From Georgenia wutianyii (GTDB lineage: Bacteria > Actinomycetota > Actinomycetes > Actinomycetales > Actinomycetaceae), in the NCBI RefSeq assembly GCF_006349365.1, contig NZ_CP040899.1, positions 1,240,001-1,304,000 of the forward strand: a DNA stretch of 64,000 nt, read 5' to 3'. Shown piece after piece: positions 1 through 8,993 of the stretch (the first letter of the stretch is position 1; each line of letters opens with the position of its first letter). The translations under genes were made by a program, and so were the position numbers. The notes below the pieces were generated by a model, which was not told the DNA's origin, ran no database searches, and worked only from the letters and a program-made list of their open reading frames with translations.

Positions 1-991
1 CCTCACCGCGCGCGGCCAGGTGCGCCATGACGGCGATCGCCTGCACGGTCTTGCCCAGGCCCATCTCGTCGCCGAGGAGCGTCCGCCCCTGGTTGAGCGC
101 GAACCTCGCCCCGAACGCCTGGTAGCCGCGCAGCCGCACGCGCAGCAGCGAGGTGTCGAGCGGGAAGGCCTCGATCCGCTCGACGAGGTCGGCCGGCAGC
201 GCCCCGTGGCCCACGGCGTTGACGCCGGGCACCACCTCCCCGAGCAGGGCGTAGTACGTCGCGGCGTCGCGCTCGAACGCCTCCCACACGGCGAGCGGGC
301 CGGGTCGTGGCGCGGCGAGGTGGGCGGTGAGGCGCGTGACGACGTCGGGCAGGCCGGTCCGGGCGAGCCACGGCTCCCAGCCGGCCAGGGACGCCAGTGC
401 CCGGCGGGCGCGGTCGCGGGTGCGGGGACGGGACAGGAGCAGGCTCAGGCGGCTGCGCGCGGGTGCGGCCTGGGCCGCCTGGACCGCCACGGTGGAGGCG
501 AAGTCGGCGAGCTCCGTCCGGTGCGGCGTGAGCAGGAGGTCCAGGCCGTGGAGGCGGTGGAGCAGGGCAGCCAGCCCCCGCCCGAGCGGGCCGTCCTCAC
601 CCGGCTCCACGCGCACCGGGAAGCCGGCGCGCAGCGCCCCGGCGAGACGGTCGGCGGCGGCCACCGCGGCACGTGCCGTGTGCGGCCCCACGCCGGGCAG
701 CGCCTCGAGCCGGGCGGGCCCGGCGTCGAGCACGTCGTGCACCGTCCGCACGCCCGCGTCCTGGAGGGCCTGCAGGCGCAGGTTGCGCTCGGTGGTCTCC
801 CTCAGCCGCTCGACGTCGATCCCGGCGAGCTCGGTCCGCAGCCGTGCGTCGCGGTACGCCTCGACACGCTCCACGACGCCTCGCCGCAGCGCCTCCTCCT
901 CGGCCAGCACGGCCGCGGCGGCCCCGGCGAGCGCGGTGCGCGTGTCGAGCAGTGCCCGGGCCTCGGCCCCGGGCCGGACGGTGGGCGCCAC
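1..991 (-). CDS. SNF2/DEAD-like helicase, N-terminal part (partial)
   Basis: This is a minus-strand gene whose 3' part lies beyond position 1. I take the GTG at 989-991, directly after the stop of the DUF3097 gene, as the start, so the two are probably co-transcribed. The roughly 330 visible residues begin with a helical region and a helix-hairpin-helix stretch (LEALPGVGPHTARAA). They end in a Walker A block, LLGDEMGLGKTVQA, at about positions 85-45, which is characteristic of SNF2/RapA-type ATPases. The family uses ATP to translocate on duplex DNA and remodel bound proteins. The exact role is unknown because the downstream helicase motifs are outside the window. The reading frame is open throughout the visible part. 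Confidence 0.8.
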   Translation of the reverse strand, partial: MAPTVRPGAEARALLDTRTALAGAAAAVLAEEEALRRGVVERVEAYRDARLRTELAGIDVERLRETTERNLRLQALQDAGVRTVHDVLDAGPARLEALPGVGPHTARAAVAAADRLAGALRAGFPVRVEPGEDGPLGRGLAALLHRLHGLDLLLTPHRTELADFASTVAVQAAQAAPARSRLSLLLSRPRTRDRARRALASLAGWEPWLARTGLPDVVTRLTAHLAAPRPGPLAVWEAFERDAATYYALLGEVVPGVNAVGHGALPADLVERIEAFPLDTSLLRVRLRGYQAFGARFALNQGRTLLGDEMGLGKTVQAIAVMAHLAARGE

Positions 992-1888
992 CTACTCGGG
1001 GATCTCGGTGACGAAGTCGATGAGCTCCTCCATGCGACCGAGCAGGGCGGGGGACAGGTCCTTGTAGCTCCGCACGGTGCCCAGGATGCGCTTCCACCCG
1101 CGGGCGACGTCGCCCTGGTCGGCGTGCGGCCAGCCGAGCGCGGCGAGCGTGCCGACCTTGATGTCCGTGCCGCGCGGCACGTCCGGCCACGCCCGCAGCC
1201 CCACCCGCTCGGGCCGCACCGCCTGCCACACGTCGACGTACGGGTGGCCGAGCACCTTGACGTTGGCCGCGGCCCGCGGGCCGAGCGAGCGCAGTGCCTC
1301 GGCGACGAGCCGGGTCTCCTTGGAGCCGGTGACGAGGTGGTCGACCAGCACGCCCGCGCGGCGGGTCGGTCCGGGACGGAAGTCCGCGAGCACCGCGGCG
1401 AGGTTGTCCACGCCCTCGAGCAGCTCGACGACGACCCCCTCGACCCGCAGGTCGTCGCCCCACACCCGCTCGACGAGCTCGGCGTCGTGACGTCCCTCCA
1501 CCCAGATGCGCGACGCGCGCGCCACCCGGGCCCGGTCCTGCTCGACCGCGATCGAGCCCGACGCCGTGAGCCGGCGCCCACCGGCCGTCACCGGCCCGCG
1601 GGGGGCGGCCCGGCGCGCCGGGGGCACGAGCCGTACCGGCTTGCCCTCCACCCAGAAGCCCGCCCCGAGCGGGAACGTGCGGGTGCGGCCCTTGCGGTCC
1701 TCGAGGACGACGACGTGCACCCCACCGGACTTCTCCACCCGGGTCACCGCGCCCACCCAGCCGGTCTCGACGTCCTCGACGACGAGGCCGGTCTCGGCCG
1801 GCTGGTCCTGGGTCGTGCGGCGGTGGGCGTGGGCACCGGTGCGGTGCGGGTCGGAGGCGAGGACGTCCGAGCCGTAGCGATCGATCAC
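992..1888 (-). CDS. DUF3097 family protein
   Basis: This 298-residue protein matches the actinobacterial DUF3097 family as I recognise it: an N-terminal beta-rich part with VVLEDRKGRTRTFPLGAGFW, and a C-terminal part with VGLRAWPDVPRGTDIKVGT and a GWPHAD segment. Its biochemical function is unknown; no catalytic motif is evident and there are no signal or membrane segments. The start is GTG at 1886-1888, six bases after a TAACCT -10 box, so the message is probably leaderless. It is followed without a gap by the helicase-like gene and is divergent from hrcA. Confidence 0.8.
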   Translation of the reverse strand: MIDRYGSDVLASDPHRTGAHAHRRTTQDQPAETGLVVEDVETGWVGAVTRVEKSGGVHVVVLEDRKGRTRTFPLGAGFWVEGKPVRLVPPARRAAPRGPVTAGGRRLTASGSIAVEQDRARVARASRIWVEGRHDAELVERVWGDDLRVEGVVVELLEGVDNLAAVLADFRPGPTRRAGVLVDHLVTGSKETRLVAEALRSLGPRAAANVKVLGHPYVDVWQAVRPERVGLRAWPDVPRGTDIKVGTLAALGWPHADQGDVARGWKRILGTVRSYKDLSPALLGRMEELIDFVTEIPE

Positions 1889-1894
1889 CCCCGC

Positions 1895-1900
1895 AGGTTA
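1895..1900 (-). promoter_or_regulatory. leaderless -10 promoter of the DUF3097 gene
   Basis: On the minus strand TAACCT is followed by exactly six bases and the GTG start codon. The predicted transcription start therefore coincides with the initiation codon. No convincing -35 element was seen. Confidence 0.5.
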
Positions 1901-1950
1901 GGCGCGCCGTGGGTGAGGTCACGGGACACGGGGTGGCGTGGCGCGTAGAA

Positions 1951-1977
1951 TTGGCACTCTGGGTCGGTGAGTGCTGA
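1951..1977 (+). promoter_or_regulatory. CIRCE operator upstream of hrcA
   Basis: TTGGCACTC, nine bases, then GAGTGCTGA matches the CIRCE consensus TTAGCACTC-N9-GAGTGCTAA at 16 of 18 positions. It directly follows a TAGAAT -10 box at 1946-1951, so HrcA bound here would cover the transcription start. This indicates heat-shock autoregulation of hrcA-dnaJ. Confidence 0.9.
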
Positions 1978-2028
1978 CCGCCGGCCTCACCGTCGTACCC
2001 GGGCCGACCGCGCGGGAGGAGGGACCTC

Positions 2029-3045
2029 ATGGCTCAGGACCGCCAGCTCGACGTGCTGCGGGCGATCGTCGAGGACTACGTGGAGACGCGCGAGCCGGTG
2101 GGCTCCAAGGCGCTCGTCGAGCGCCACGCGCTCGGCGTCTCCCCGGCGACCATCCGCAACGACATGGCGATGCTCGAGGAGCGCGGCTACATCCACCAGC
2201 CGCACACCTCCGCCGGGCGCGTGCCCACCGACAAGGGCTACCGGCTGTTCGTCGACCAGCTCTCCACCCTCAAGCCGCTGACGGCCGCCGAGCGGCGCGC
2301 CATCGCGCACCTGCTCGACGGCGCCGTCGACCTCGACGACGTCGTCGAGCGCACCGTGCGCCTGCTCGCCCAGCTCACCCACCAGGTCGCCGTCGTCCAG
2401 TACCCCTCGCTGCGCAACTCCGCGCTGCGCCACGTCGAGCTCGTGCCGCTGTCGGACCGCCGGCTGCTCGTCGTCGTCATCACCGACTCCGGCCGCGTCG
2501 AGCAGCGCTCCCTCGAGGTCCCCACCGCCCTGGACCCCGTCGTGCTCGCCGAGCTCCGCGCCCGGATCAACGCCGGGAGCATCGGGCGCCGGGTCGCCGA
2601 CATCGGCACCGCCCTGGAGGACACGACCAGGCGCTTCGCCCCCGAGCACCGCCCGCTCGTCTCCCAGGTGGTCGGCCTGCTCACCGAGACGCTGCGGCTG
2701 GACGCCGAGGAGCGCATCGTCATGGCCGGGACGGCGAACCTCGCCCGCGCGGACGTCGACTTCTCCCGCACCATCGGCCCCGTCCTCGAGGCGCTGGAGG
2801 AGCAGGTCGTCCTCCTGCGCCTGCTCGAGGAGATGTCGGCCGACGACGCCGTGGCCGTGAGCATCGGGCAGGAGAACCAGCACGAGTCGCTGTCGGAGGC
2901 ATCCATCGTGGCCACGGCCTACGGTGGGGGCAACGAGGGCGTGGCCAGGCTCGGCGTGCTGGGGCCCACCCGGATGGACTACCCCTCGGCGATGTCCTCC
3001 GTGCGCGCCGTGGCCCGCTACCTCTCGCGGATACTCAAGGGCTGA
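2029..3045 (+). CDS. hrcA: heat-inducible transcription repressor HrcA
   Basis: A 338-residue cytoplasmic DNA-binding repressor of heat-shock genes. The N-terminal winged helix ([20 protein letters not shown], then GSKAL and [18 protein letters not shown]) and the HTSAGRVPT motif are diagnostic; length is typical of the family. A strong Shine-Dalgarno sequence (GGAGGAGGG) precedes the ATG at 2029. A CIRCE element lies about 50 bases upstream, so HrcA should repress its own operon; GroE-dependent folding of HrcA usually sets its activity. dnaJ follows 38 bases downstream, the usual actinobacterial arrangement. Confidence 0.97.
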   Translation: MAQDRQLDVLRAIVEDYVETREPVGSKALVERHALGVSPATIRNDMAMLEERGYIHQPHTSAGRVPTDKGYRLFVDQLSTLKPLTAAERRAIAHLLDGAVDLDDVVERTVRLLAQLTHQVAVVQYPSLRNSALRHVELVPLSDRRLLVVVITDSGRVEQRSLEVPTALDPVVLAELRARINAGSIGRRVADIGTALEDTTRRFAPEHRPLVSQVVGLLTETLRLDAEERIVMAGTANLARADVDFSRTIGPVLEALEEQVVLLRLLEEMSADDAVAVSIGQENQHESLSEASIVATAYGGGNEGVARLGVLGPTRMDYPSAMSSVRAVARYLSRILKG

Positions 3046-3083
3046 CCCGCCTCCACCGCCCCAACCCCACAGGAAGAGACCTG

Positions 3084-4199
3084 GTGAACGACTACTACGA
3101 GATCCTCGGTGTGCCGCGTACCGCGACGCAGGAGGAGATCAAGCGCGCCTACCGCAAGCTCGCGCGCAAGCTGCACCCGGACGTCGCCGGCCCGGAGGCG
3201 GAGGAGCAGTTCAAGGAGGTCGGGCGCGCCTACGAGGTGCTGTCCAACCCCGAGAAGCGCCAGATGTACGACCTCGGCGGGGAGTCGGCGCTCGGCGGCG
3301 GGGGCGCCGGCGGCGGCTTCGGGTTCTCCGACATCTTCGAGACCTTCTTCGGCGCCGCGGGCGGAGCCTCGCGCGGGCCCGCCCCGCGCGGCCGACGCGG
3401 CCAGGACGCCCTCATCCGGCTCGAGGTCGACCTGCGCGACGCCGTCTTCGGTGTCGAGGAGGAGGTCCAGGTCGACACCGCCGTCCTGTGCGGGACGTGC
3501 AACGGCACGTGCACCCGGCCCGGCACGAGCGTGCAGACCTGCGCCGTGTGCGGCGGGCGCGGCTCCGTCCAGCGGGTGGCGCGCTCCTTCCTCGGCAACG
3601 TCATGACGACCTCGCCCTGCTCGGCCTGCGGCGGGCACGGCACGACCATCCCGGACCCGTGCCCCGAGTGCTCCGGCCAGGGCCGGGTGCGCACCCGTCG
3701 TGCCATCCCGGTCTCCGTGCCGGCCGGCGTGGACACCGGCAACCGGATCAAGCTCACCGGCAGCGGCGAGGTCGGCCCCGGCGGCGGCCCGGCCGGGGAC
3801 CTCTACGTCGAGCTCAAGGTCCGCTCCCACCCCGTCTTCGCGCGCCGCGGTGACGACCTCGTCGCGCGCGTCCAGGTCCCGATGACGGCCGCCGCGCTCG
3901 GCACCGTGCTGCGCCTGGAGACCTTCGACGGCGTGCAGGAGATCGACATCGCCCCCGGCACCCAGCCCGAGGAGGTCCTCACCCTGCCCGGCCTCGGCGT
4001 GGGCCACCTGTCGGGCAACGGGCGCGGCGACCTCAAGGTCGAGGTCGACGTCGAGGTGCCCACCGCGCTGGACGACCGGCAGCGCGAGCTGCTCACCGAG
4101 CTCGCCCGGATGCGCGGCGAGGAGCGCGCCGAGCCGCGCCTGGCCTCCGCGTCCAACGGCGTCTTCTCGCGGCTGCGGGACAAGCTCTCGGGCCGCTGA
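3084..4199 (+). CDS. dnaJ: molecular chaperone DnaJ
   Basis: A 371-residue type I DnaJ co-chaperone that stimulates DnaK ATPase and binds unfolded clients. The J-domain occupies about residues 1-70 with the HPD motif (KLHPDVAG). A Gly/Phe-rich linker follows, then a zinc-binding region with four CxxC pairs at about residues 130-200 and the C-terminal substrate-binding domains. The first zinc motif reads CGTCNGTC, so its last glycine is replaced by cysteine; the other three fit CxxCxGxG. The start is the GTG at 3084 beginning [12 protein letters not shown]. It is the second gene of the CIRCE-regulated unit and its stop overlaps the rsmE start. Confidence 0.96.
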   Translation: MNDYYEILGVPRTATQEEIKRAYRKLARKLHPDVAGPEAEEQFKEVGRAYEVLSNPEKRQMYDLGGESALGGGGAGGGFGFSDIFETFFGAAGGASRGPAPRGRRGQDALIRLEVDLRDAVFGVEEEVQVDTAVLCGTCNGTCTRPGTSVQTCAVCGGRGSVQRVARSFLGNVMTTSPCSACGGHGTTIPDPCPECSGQGRVRTRRAIPVSVPAGVDTGNRIKLTGSGEVGPGGGPAGDLYVELKVRSHPVFARRGDDLVARVQVPMTAAALGTVLRLETFDGVQEIDIAPGTQPEEVLTLPGLGVGHLSGNGRGDLKVEVDVEVPTALDDRQRELLTELARMRGEERAEPRLASASNGVFSRLRDKLSGR

Positions 4200-4957
4200 T
4201 GAGCGCGCCCGTCTTCCTCGGCCGCCCCGAGGACCTCGCCGTCGCGCAGGTCGGGGCCACCCTCACGGTCAGCGGGCCGGAGGGCCGCCACGCCGTCGCC
4301 GTGCGCCGGGTGCGGCCCGGTGAGGTCGTCGACGTCGTCGACGGTGAGGGCGTGCGCGCCCGCGGCGAGGTCACGGCCGCGGCGGGGGAGGAGCTCACCG
4401 TCCGGGTGACGGACCTCACCCGGGAGCCGGCGCCCTCCGTGCGGCTCACCCTCGTCCAGGCGCTGGCCAAGGGCGGGCGGGACGAGCAGGCCGTCGAGAC
4501 GGCGACCGAGGTCGGCGTCGACGGCGTCGTGCCGTGGCAGAGCGAGCGGTGCGTGTCCGTGTGGGCCGGGAAGAAGGCCGGGCGTGGCCGGGAGCGCTGG
4601 CAGTCCGTGGCGCTCGCCGCGACCAAGCAGGCACGCCGCGCGCGCCTCCCGCACGTCGAGGAGCTCGTCGTCGGCCGGGGGCTGCTCGACCGCGTCGCGC
4701 GCGTCGTCGACGCCGGCGGCGCCGTCCTCGTCCTCCACGAGGAGGCCACCGAGCCGGTGACGCAGGTGCCGCTGCCCGCCGCGGACGCCGAGGTGCTCCT
4801 CGTCGTCGGGCCGGAGGGCGGGCTGAGCCCGCGCGAGGTCACCGACCTCGCCGAGCGGGGCGCGAGGGTCGTGCGGCTCGGGCCGCACGTGCTGCGCACC
4901 TCCACCGCCGGGCCGGTCGCCCTGGCGCTCGTCTCGGCACGGCTGGGCCGCTGGTAG
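4199..4957 (+). CDS. rsmE: 16S rRNA (uracil-1498-N3)-methyltransferase RsmE
   Basis: A 252-residue SPOUT-class methyltransferase that uses S-adenosylmethionine to methylate N3 of U1498 in 16S rRNA. The SAM-binding trefoil-knot signature is visible at the C-terminus: LLVVGPEGGLSPREV followed by VRLGPHVLRTSTA. The N-terminal PUA-like part includes GRHAVAVRRVRPGEVVDVVDG. The ATG at 4199 shares one base with the dnaJ stop (TGATG), so it is translationally coupled to the heat-shock pair. Length is normal. Confidence 0.95.
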   Translation: MSAPVFLGRPEDLAVAQVGATLTVSGPEGRHAVAVRRVRPGEVVDVVDGEGVRARGEVTAAAGEELTVRVTDLTREPAPSVRLTLVQALAKGGRDEQAVETATEVGVDGVVPWQSERCVSVWAGKKAGRGRERWQSVALAATKQARRARLPHVEELVVGRGLLDRVARVVDAGGAVLVLHEEATEPVTQVPLPAADAEVLLVVGPEGGLSPREVTDLAERGARVVRLGPHVLRTSTAGPVALALVSARLGRW

Positions 4958-5057
4958 GAACCTCCCCCGTCCGGGAAGTTTCGGCTGGACGCCGTCGTTA
5001 GACTCCCCGTACACCTGTCACCGACACCGGGAGGATCGGGGCCCCAAGCCCGCGCCC

Positions 5058-6098
5058 ATGGCTCGCAGCGACGACGCGTCCACGCAGGACGCCATGCTCC
5101 ACCACCAGATCACGGTCCCGGACGACGTGCCCATGGTCTCCCTGCTCGGCCGGCGCGACGAGGTGCTCCGCGCCGTCGAGTCCGGCTTCCCGACCGTCGA
5201 CATCCACGTGCGCGGCAACGTCGTGTCCTTCGCCGGGCCGGCGGGGGACGTGGCGCTCGCCGAGCGGCTCGTCGACGAGCTCGCGCAGGTGGCCCGCTCC
5301 GGCCAGGCGCTCACCGCCGACGCCGTCGGCCGCGCGATCACGATGCTCACCGCGCCGACGGGCGGGCGCCCCGCCGACATCCTCACCCTCGACATCCTCT
5401 CGGCGCGCGGGCGCACCATCCGCCCCAAGACGCTCGGGCAGAAGACCTACGTCGACGCGATCGACGAGCACACCATCACCTTCGGGGTGGGCCCCGCCGG
5501 CACCGGCAAGACCTACCTCGCGATGGCCAAGGCCGTCCACGCCCTGCAGGCCAAGAAGGTCAACCGGATCGTCCTCACCCGGCCGGCCGTGGAGGCGGGG
5601 GAGCGCCTGGGCTTCCTGCCCGGCTCGCTCAACGACAAGATCGACCCCTACCTGCGGCCGCTGTACGACGCCCTGCACGACATGCTCGACCCCGAGTCGA
5701 TCCCCAAGCTCATGGCGGCCGGGACGATCGAGGTCGCGCCGCTCGCCTACATGCGAGGGCGCACCCTCAACGACGCGTTCATCATCCTCGACGAGGCGCA
5801 GAACACCTCCCCCGAGCAGATGAAGATGTTCCTCACCCGGCTGGGGTTCAACTCCCGCGTCGTCGTCACCGGCGACGTCACCCAGGTGGACCTGCCCTCG
5901 GGGACGAGCTCGGGCCTGCGGGTGGTCGAGGAGATCCTCACCGGCATCGAGGACGTCGCCTTCTGCCGCCTCACCTCCGCCGACGTCGTCCGCCACCGGC
6001 TCGTCTCGGAGATCATCGACGCCTACGAGCGCTGGGACGCCGGGCCCGCGGGCAACCGTGCCGACCGCCGCGCCGCCCAGCGCCGCGGGGCCCGCTGA
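5058..6098 (+). CDS. PhoH-like ATPase
   Basis: A 346-residue cytoplasmic PhoH-family P-loop ATPase. It has an N-terminal KH-like region, then Walker A GPAGTGKTYLAMAKAVHAL near residue 145, and a Walker B-type IILDEAQNTSPEQMKMFLTR. TRPAVEAGERLGFLPG and VVTGDVTQVDLP are also typical. The family is linked to RNA metabolism and is routinely encoded beside ybeY, as here; the precise reaction is not established. A plausible TAGACT -10 lies at 4999-5004, leaving a 5' leader of about 50 bases, and the ATG at 5058 gives normal family length. Confidence 0.93.
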   Translation: MARSDDASTQDAMLHHQITVPDDVPMVSLLGRRDEVLRAVESGFPTVDIHVRGNVVSFAGPAGDVALAERLVDELAQVARSGQALTADAVGRAITMLTAPTGGRPADILTLDILSARGRTIRPKTLGQKTYVDAIDEHTITFGVGPAGTGKTYLAMAKAVHALQAKKVNRIVLTRPAVEAGERLGFLPGSLNDKIDPYLRPLYDALHDMLDPESIPKLMAAGTIEVAPLAYMRGRTLNDAFIILDEAQNTSPEQMKMFLTRLGFNSRVVVTGDVTQVDLPSGTSSGLRVVEEILTGIEDVAFCRLTSADVVRHRLVSEIIDAYERWDAGPAGNRADRRAAQRRGAR

Positions 6099-6255
6099 CC
6101 CGTCACCGCCGTCGCGGCGCGCGCCGCGTTGGTAGCATCGGGTGAGCGCACACCGCGTGCGCCACCCCCGTCCTCGAGGAGATGTCGGGCCTTCGCGCCC
6201 TGCCCATGCCGCACCACGCCGCCACCCCGACCGCACCGTCCCACGGGGCGCGCCG

Positions 6256-6708
6256 ATGAGCACCGAGGTCGCCAACGAGTCCGGGTACGACGTCGCCGAG
6301 GAGGAGTTCGCGGCGCTCGCCCGCTACGTCCTCGAGCAGATGCACGTCCACCCGCAGGCCGAGCTGTCCATCGTCTTCGTCACCACGGACGTCATGTCCG
6401 AGCTGCACGAGAAGTGGATGGACGAGCCCGGTCCCACCGACGTCCTGTCCTTCCCGATGGACGAGCTGCGGCCCGGCCGGCCCGGTGAGGAGCCCGTCGA
6501 GGGCATGCTCGGGGACATCGTCCTGTGCCCGGAGGTGGCGGCCGCGCAGGCGAAGGTGGCGGGTCACAGCACCGCCGAGGAGCTCCTGCTCCTCACGACC
6601 CACGGCATCCTCCACCTCCTGGGCTACGACCACGCCGAGCCGGAGGAGGAGAAGGAGATGTTCGCCCTGCAGCGCCGCCTGCTGCTGACGTTCCTCGCGG
6701 AGCGTTGA
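6256..6708 (+). CDS. ybeY: endoribonuclease YbeY (rRNA maturation factor)
   Basis: A 150-residue metal-dependent RNase needed for 16S rRNA 3'-end maturation and ribosome quality control. The zinc-binding signature [11 protein letters not shown] (three histidines) sits near the C-terminus and LSFPMDE is also present. I chose the ATG at 6256 because it gives the normal family length; the open frame continues upstream to 6142 but codes for unrelated Arg/Pro-rich sequence. A TAGCAT -10 box at 6133-6138 may provide a promoter with a leader of about 110 bases. Its stop overlaps the ATG of the following CNNM gene. Confidence 0.93.
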   Translation: MSTEVANESGYDVAEEEFAALARYVLEQMHVHPQAELSIVFVTTDVMSELHEKWMDEPGPTDVLSFPMDELRPGRPGEEPVEGMLGDIVLCPEVAAAQAKVAGHSTAEELLLLTTHGILHLLGYDHAEPEEEKEMFALQRRLLLTFLAER

Positions 6709-8012
6709 TGGACGGTCTCCTCCCCGACGTACCCGAGTGGTGGCTGCTCGCGCTCGCCCTCGTCTCCCTGCTCCTCACGGCCGCGCTGATCGCCGCCGAG
6801 GCCGCGCTGCGCCGCATCGGGCGCACCGCGCTCACCGAGCTCCAGGTCGCCGAGCGGCCCCGTGCCGGGCGCGTCGCCCGCCTCGCCGCCGAGCGGGACA
6901 CGACCCTGCCCGGGATCACCCTGGCCCGCGTGCTCGCGGAGATGACGACGGCGGTCGCGCTCACGCTCGTCGTCGCCGACCTGCTGCCCGAGTGGTGGCA
7001 GGTGCTGCTCGTCGCCGTCCTCGTCGCCGCGCTGCTCATCGCCGTCGTCGCCGGGGCCACGCCGCGGCGGCTGGGGACCCGTCAGCCCGGCCAGGTGCTC
7101 CACGCCCTCGTGCCGTTCCTCGGCCTCGTGCTCGCGCTCACCCGCCCGTTCGTCGCCGTCGCCCGCGCGCTCACCCCGCGCTCGCGGCTCACCGAGGCCG
7201 AGGCGCGCGAGGAGGCCGTGGAGGACCTGCGCGACATGGTCGACCGGGTGAGCCAGTCCGAGCAGCTCGCCGACGACGAGCGCACGATGCTCCAGTCGAT
7301 GTTCGAGCTCGGCAGCACGCTCGTGCGCGAGGTCATGGTGCCGCGCCCGGACATGGTGACGATCGACGCCGGCAAGCCGCTCACCAAGGCGCTCGCCCTG
7401 TTCGTGCGCTCCGGGTTCTCCCGCGTGCCCGTCGTCGGGGAGTCCGTCGACGACGTGCGCGGCGTGCTCTACCTCAAGGACGTCCTGCGCCGCACGCACA
7501 TGCGCCCCGAGGCCGCCGGGGACGCCGTCGAGACGACCGTGCGCGAGGCGGTGTTCGTGCCCGAGACCATCCTCGTGGACGACCTGCTGCGCGAGATGCA
7601 GGCCAAGAACTTCCACATCGCGATGGTCGTCGACGAGTACGGCGGCATCGCCGGTCTCGTGACCATCGAGGACCTGCTCGAGGAGCTCGTCGGCGAGCTC
7701 ACCGACGAGCACGACCGGGCCGAGCCGGTCGTCGAGCACCTCGAGGACGGCACGGTGCGCGTCCCCGCGCGGCTGCCGGTCGACGAGCTCGGCGAGCTCT
7801 TCGGTCTCGAGCTCGACGACGACGACGTCGACTCCGCGGGCGGACTGCTCGCCAAGGCTCTCGGCAAGGTGCCCATCCCGGGCGCCGAGGTCGAGGTGGG
7901 GGGCCTGCACCTGCAGGCAGAACGTGCCGGCGGCCGTCGCCGGCAGATCGCGACGATCCTGGCGCGGGCGGTCGAGCCGCCCGCCGCCGACGAGGAGGAC
8001 GAGCACTCATGA
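6708..8012 (+). CDS. CNNM/CorC-family membrane protein with CBS pair
   Basis: A 434-residue integral membrane protein of the hemolysin C/CorC/CNNM family, associated with Mg2+/Co2+ transport or resistance. The first 150 or so residues hold four hydrophobic segments (CNNM domain). A CBS pair follows (REVMVPRPDMVTIDAG and KNFHIAMVVDEYGGIAGLVTIEDLLEELVGEL), then a C-terminal CorC_HlyC domain (DELGELFGLELDD). The ATG at 6708 overlaps the ybeY stop by one base; the open frame extends upstream only as shadow. The end overlaps the era start, consistent with a ybeY-CNNM-era operon. Confidence 0.93.
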   Translation: MDGLLPDVPEWWLLALALVSLLLTAALIAAEAALRRIGRTALTELQVAERPRAGRVARLAAERDTTLPGITLARVLAEMTTAVALTLVVADLLPEWWQVLLVAVLVAALLIAVVAGATPRRLGTRQPGQVLHALVPFLGLVLALTRPFVAVARALTPRSRLTEAEAREEAVEDLRDMVDRVSQSEQLADDERTMLQSMFELGSTLVREVMVPRPDMVTIDAGKPLTKALALFVRSGFSRVPVVGESVDDVRGVLYLKDVLRRTHMRPEAAGDAVETTVREAVFVPETILVDDLLREMQAKNFHIAMVVDEYGGIAGLVTIEDLLEELVGELTDEHDRAEPVVEHLEDGTVRVPARLPVDELGELFGLELDDDDVDSAGGLLAKALGKVPIPGAEVEVGGLHLQAERAGGRRRQIATILARAVEPPAADEEDEHS

Positions 8013-8923
8013 CGTACTCGTGGCCCGAGGGCTACCGAGCAGGCTTTGCCTCCATGGTCGGGCGCCCGAACGCAGGGAAGTCGACCCTGACGAACGCGCT
8101 GGTCGGGCAGAAGGTGGCGATCACCTCCAACCGCCCGCAGACGACGCGGCACACGATCCGCGGCATCGTCCACCGCGAGGACGGCCAGCTCGTCCTGGTC
8201 GACACCCCCGGTCTGCACCGCCCGCGCACCCTGCTCGGGCAGCGGCTCAACGACCTCGTGCGCGAGACGATCAGCGAGGTCGACGTCCTCGTCTTCTGCC
8301 TGCCCGCCGACGAGAAGATCGGTCCCGGCGACCGGTACATCGCGCGCGAGCTGGCCGAGGTGCGCACGCCGGTCATCGCCGTCGCCACGAAGAGCGACAC
8401 GGTGAGCCGCGAGCGGCTGGCCGAGCACCTGCTGGAGATCGACCAGCTCGGCTCCTGGGCGCACATCGTCCCGGTGTCGGCGGTCAACGGTGAGCAGGTC
8501 GACCTCCTCACCGAGCTGCTCCTGCAGCAGATGCCCGAGTCCCCGCCGCTGTACCCCGAGGGCGAGCTCACCGACGAGCCGGAGACGGTGATGATCGCCG
8601 AGCTCGTGCGGGAGGCCGCCCTCGAGGGGGTGCGCGACGAGCTGCCGCACTCGCTGGCCGTCGTCGTGGAGGAGATCAACGAGCGCAAGGGTCGCGGGGA
8701 CCGTCCGCCGCTGCTCGACGTCCACGTCAACCTCTACGTCGAGCGTGACTCGCAGAAGGCGATCATCATCGGTCGCGGCGGCTCACGCCTGCGGGAGGTG
8801 GGGTCCCGGGCCCGCCGCGGCATCGAGGCGCTCCTCGGCACGCGGGTCTACCTCGACCTCCACGTCAAGGTCGCCAAGGACTGGCAGCGCGACCCCAAGC
8901 AGCTCGGCCGTCTCGGCTTCTGA
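8009..8923 (+). CDS. era: ribosome-assembly GTPase Era
   Basis: A 304-residue Ras-like GTPase that binds the 3' end of 16S rRNA and assists 30S assembly. G1 is GRPNAGKST, G3 is DTPG, G4 reads TKSD and G5 is SAV. The C-terminal KH domain carries IIGRGGSRLREVGSRARRGIE. The length matches Era. The ATG at 8009 overlaps the CNNM gene end (ATGA-type coupling). A 13-bp-stem hairpin begins four bases after the stop. Confidence 0.97.
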   Translation: MTYSWPEGYRAGFASMVGRPNAGKSTLTNALVGQKVAITSNRPQTTRHTIRGIVHREDGQLVLVDTPGLHRPRTLLGQRLNDLVRETISEVDVLVFCLPADEKIGPGDRYIARELAEVRTPVIAVATKSDTVSRERLAEHLLEIDQLGSWAHIVPVSAVNGEQVDLLTELLLQQMPESPPLYPEGELTDEPETVMIAELVREAALEGVRDELPHSLAVVVEEINERKGRGDRPPLLDVHVNLYVERDSQKAIIIGRGGSRLREVGSRARRGIEALLGTRVYLDLHVKVAKDWQRDPKQLGRLGF

Positions 8924-8926
8924 CCG

Positions 8927-8966
8927 CCCGGCCGCACGCGCCCGTCCGCGGGTGCGTGCGGCCGGG
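8927..8966 (+). terminator. terminator-like hairpin after era
   Basis: CCCGGCCGCACGC at 8927-8939 pairs perfectly with GCGTGCGGCCGGG at 8954-8966; the 14-base loop can itself form a short stem. There is no T-run, as is common in high-GC actinobacteria. It separates the core era operon from the accessory block. Confidence 0.75.
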
Positions 8967-8981
8967 TCACGAGCCACCGAC

Positions 8982-8987
8982 TACCCT
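8982..8987 (+). promoter_or_regulatory. leaderless -10 promoter of the hydrolase gene
   Basis: TACCCT is followed by exactly six bases and a GTG start codon at 8994, so transcription probably begins at the start codon. Confidence 0.5.
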
Positions 8988-8993
8988 GTTGCG

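Noticed and set aside
20-1948. Long plus-strand open frame of 642 codons over the helicase and DUF3097 genes
   Set aside because: It is an antisense shadow: composition is Arg/Gly/His/Val-rich without family features, while the minus strand carries recognisable DUF3097 and P-loop sequences.
1971-3083. Possible N-terminal extension joining upstream sequence to DnaJ
   Set aside because: The frame is open only because of GC bias; it runs out of frame through hrcA. DnaJ begins properly at GTG 3084 with the J-domain.
6142-6255. N-terminal extension of YbeY
   Set aside because: The extra residues are Arg/Pro/His-rich and absent from the normal family length; ATG 6256 gives 150 residues.
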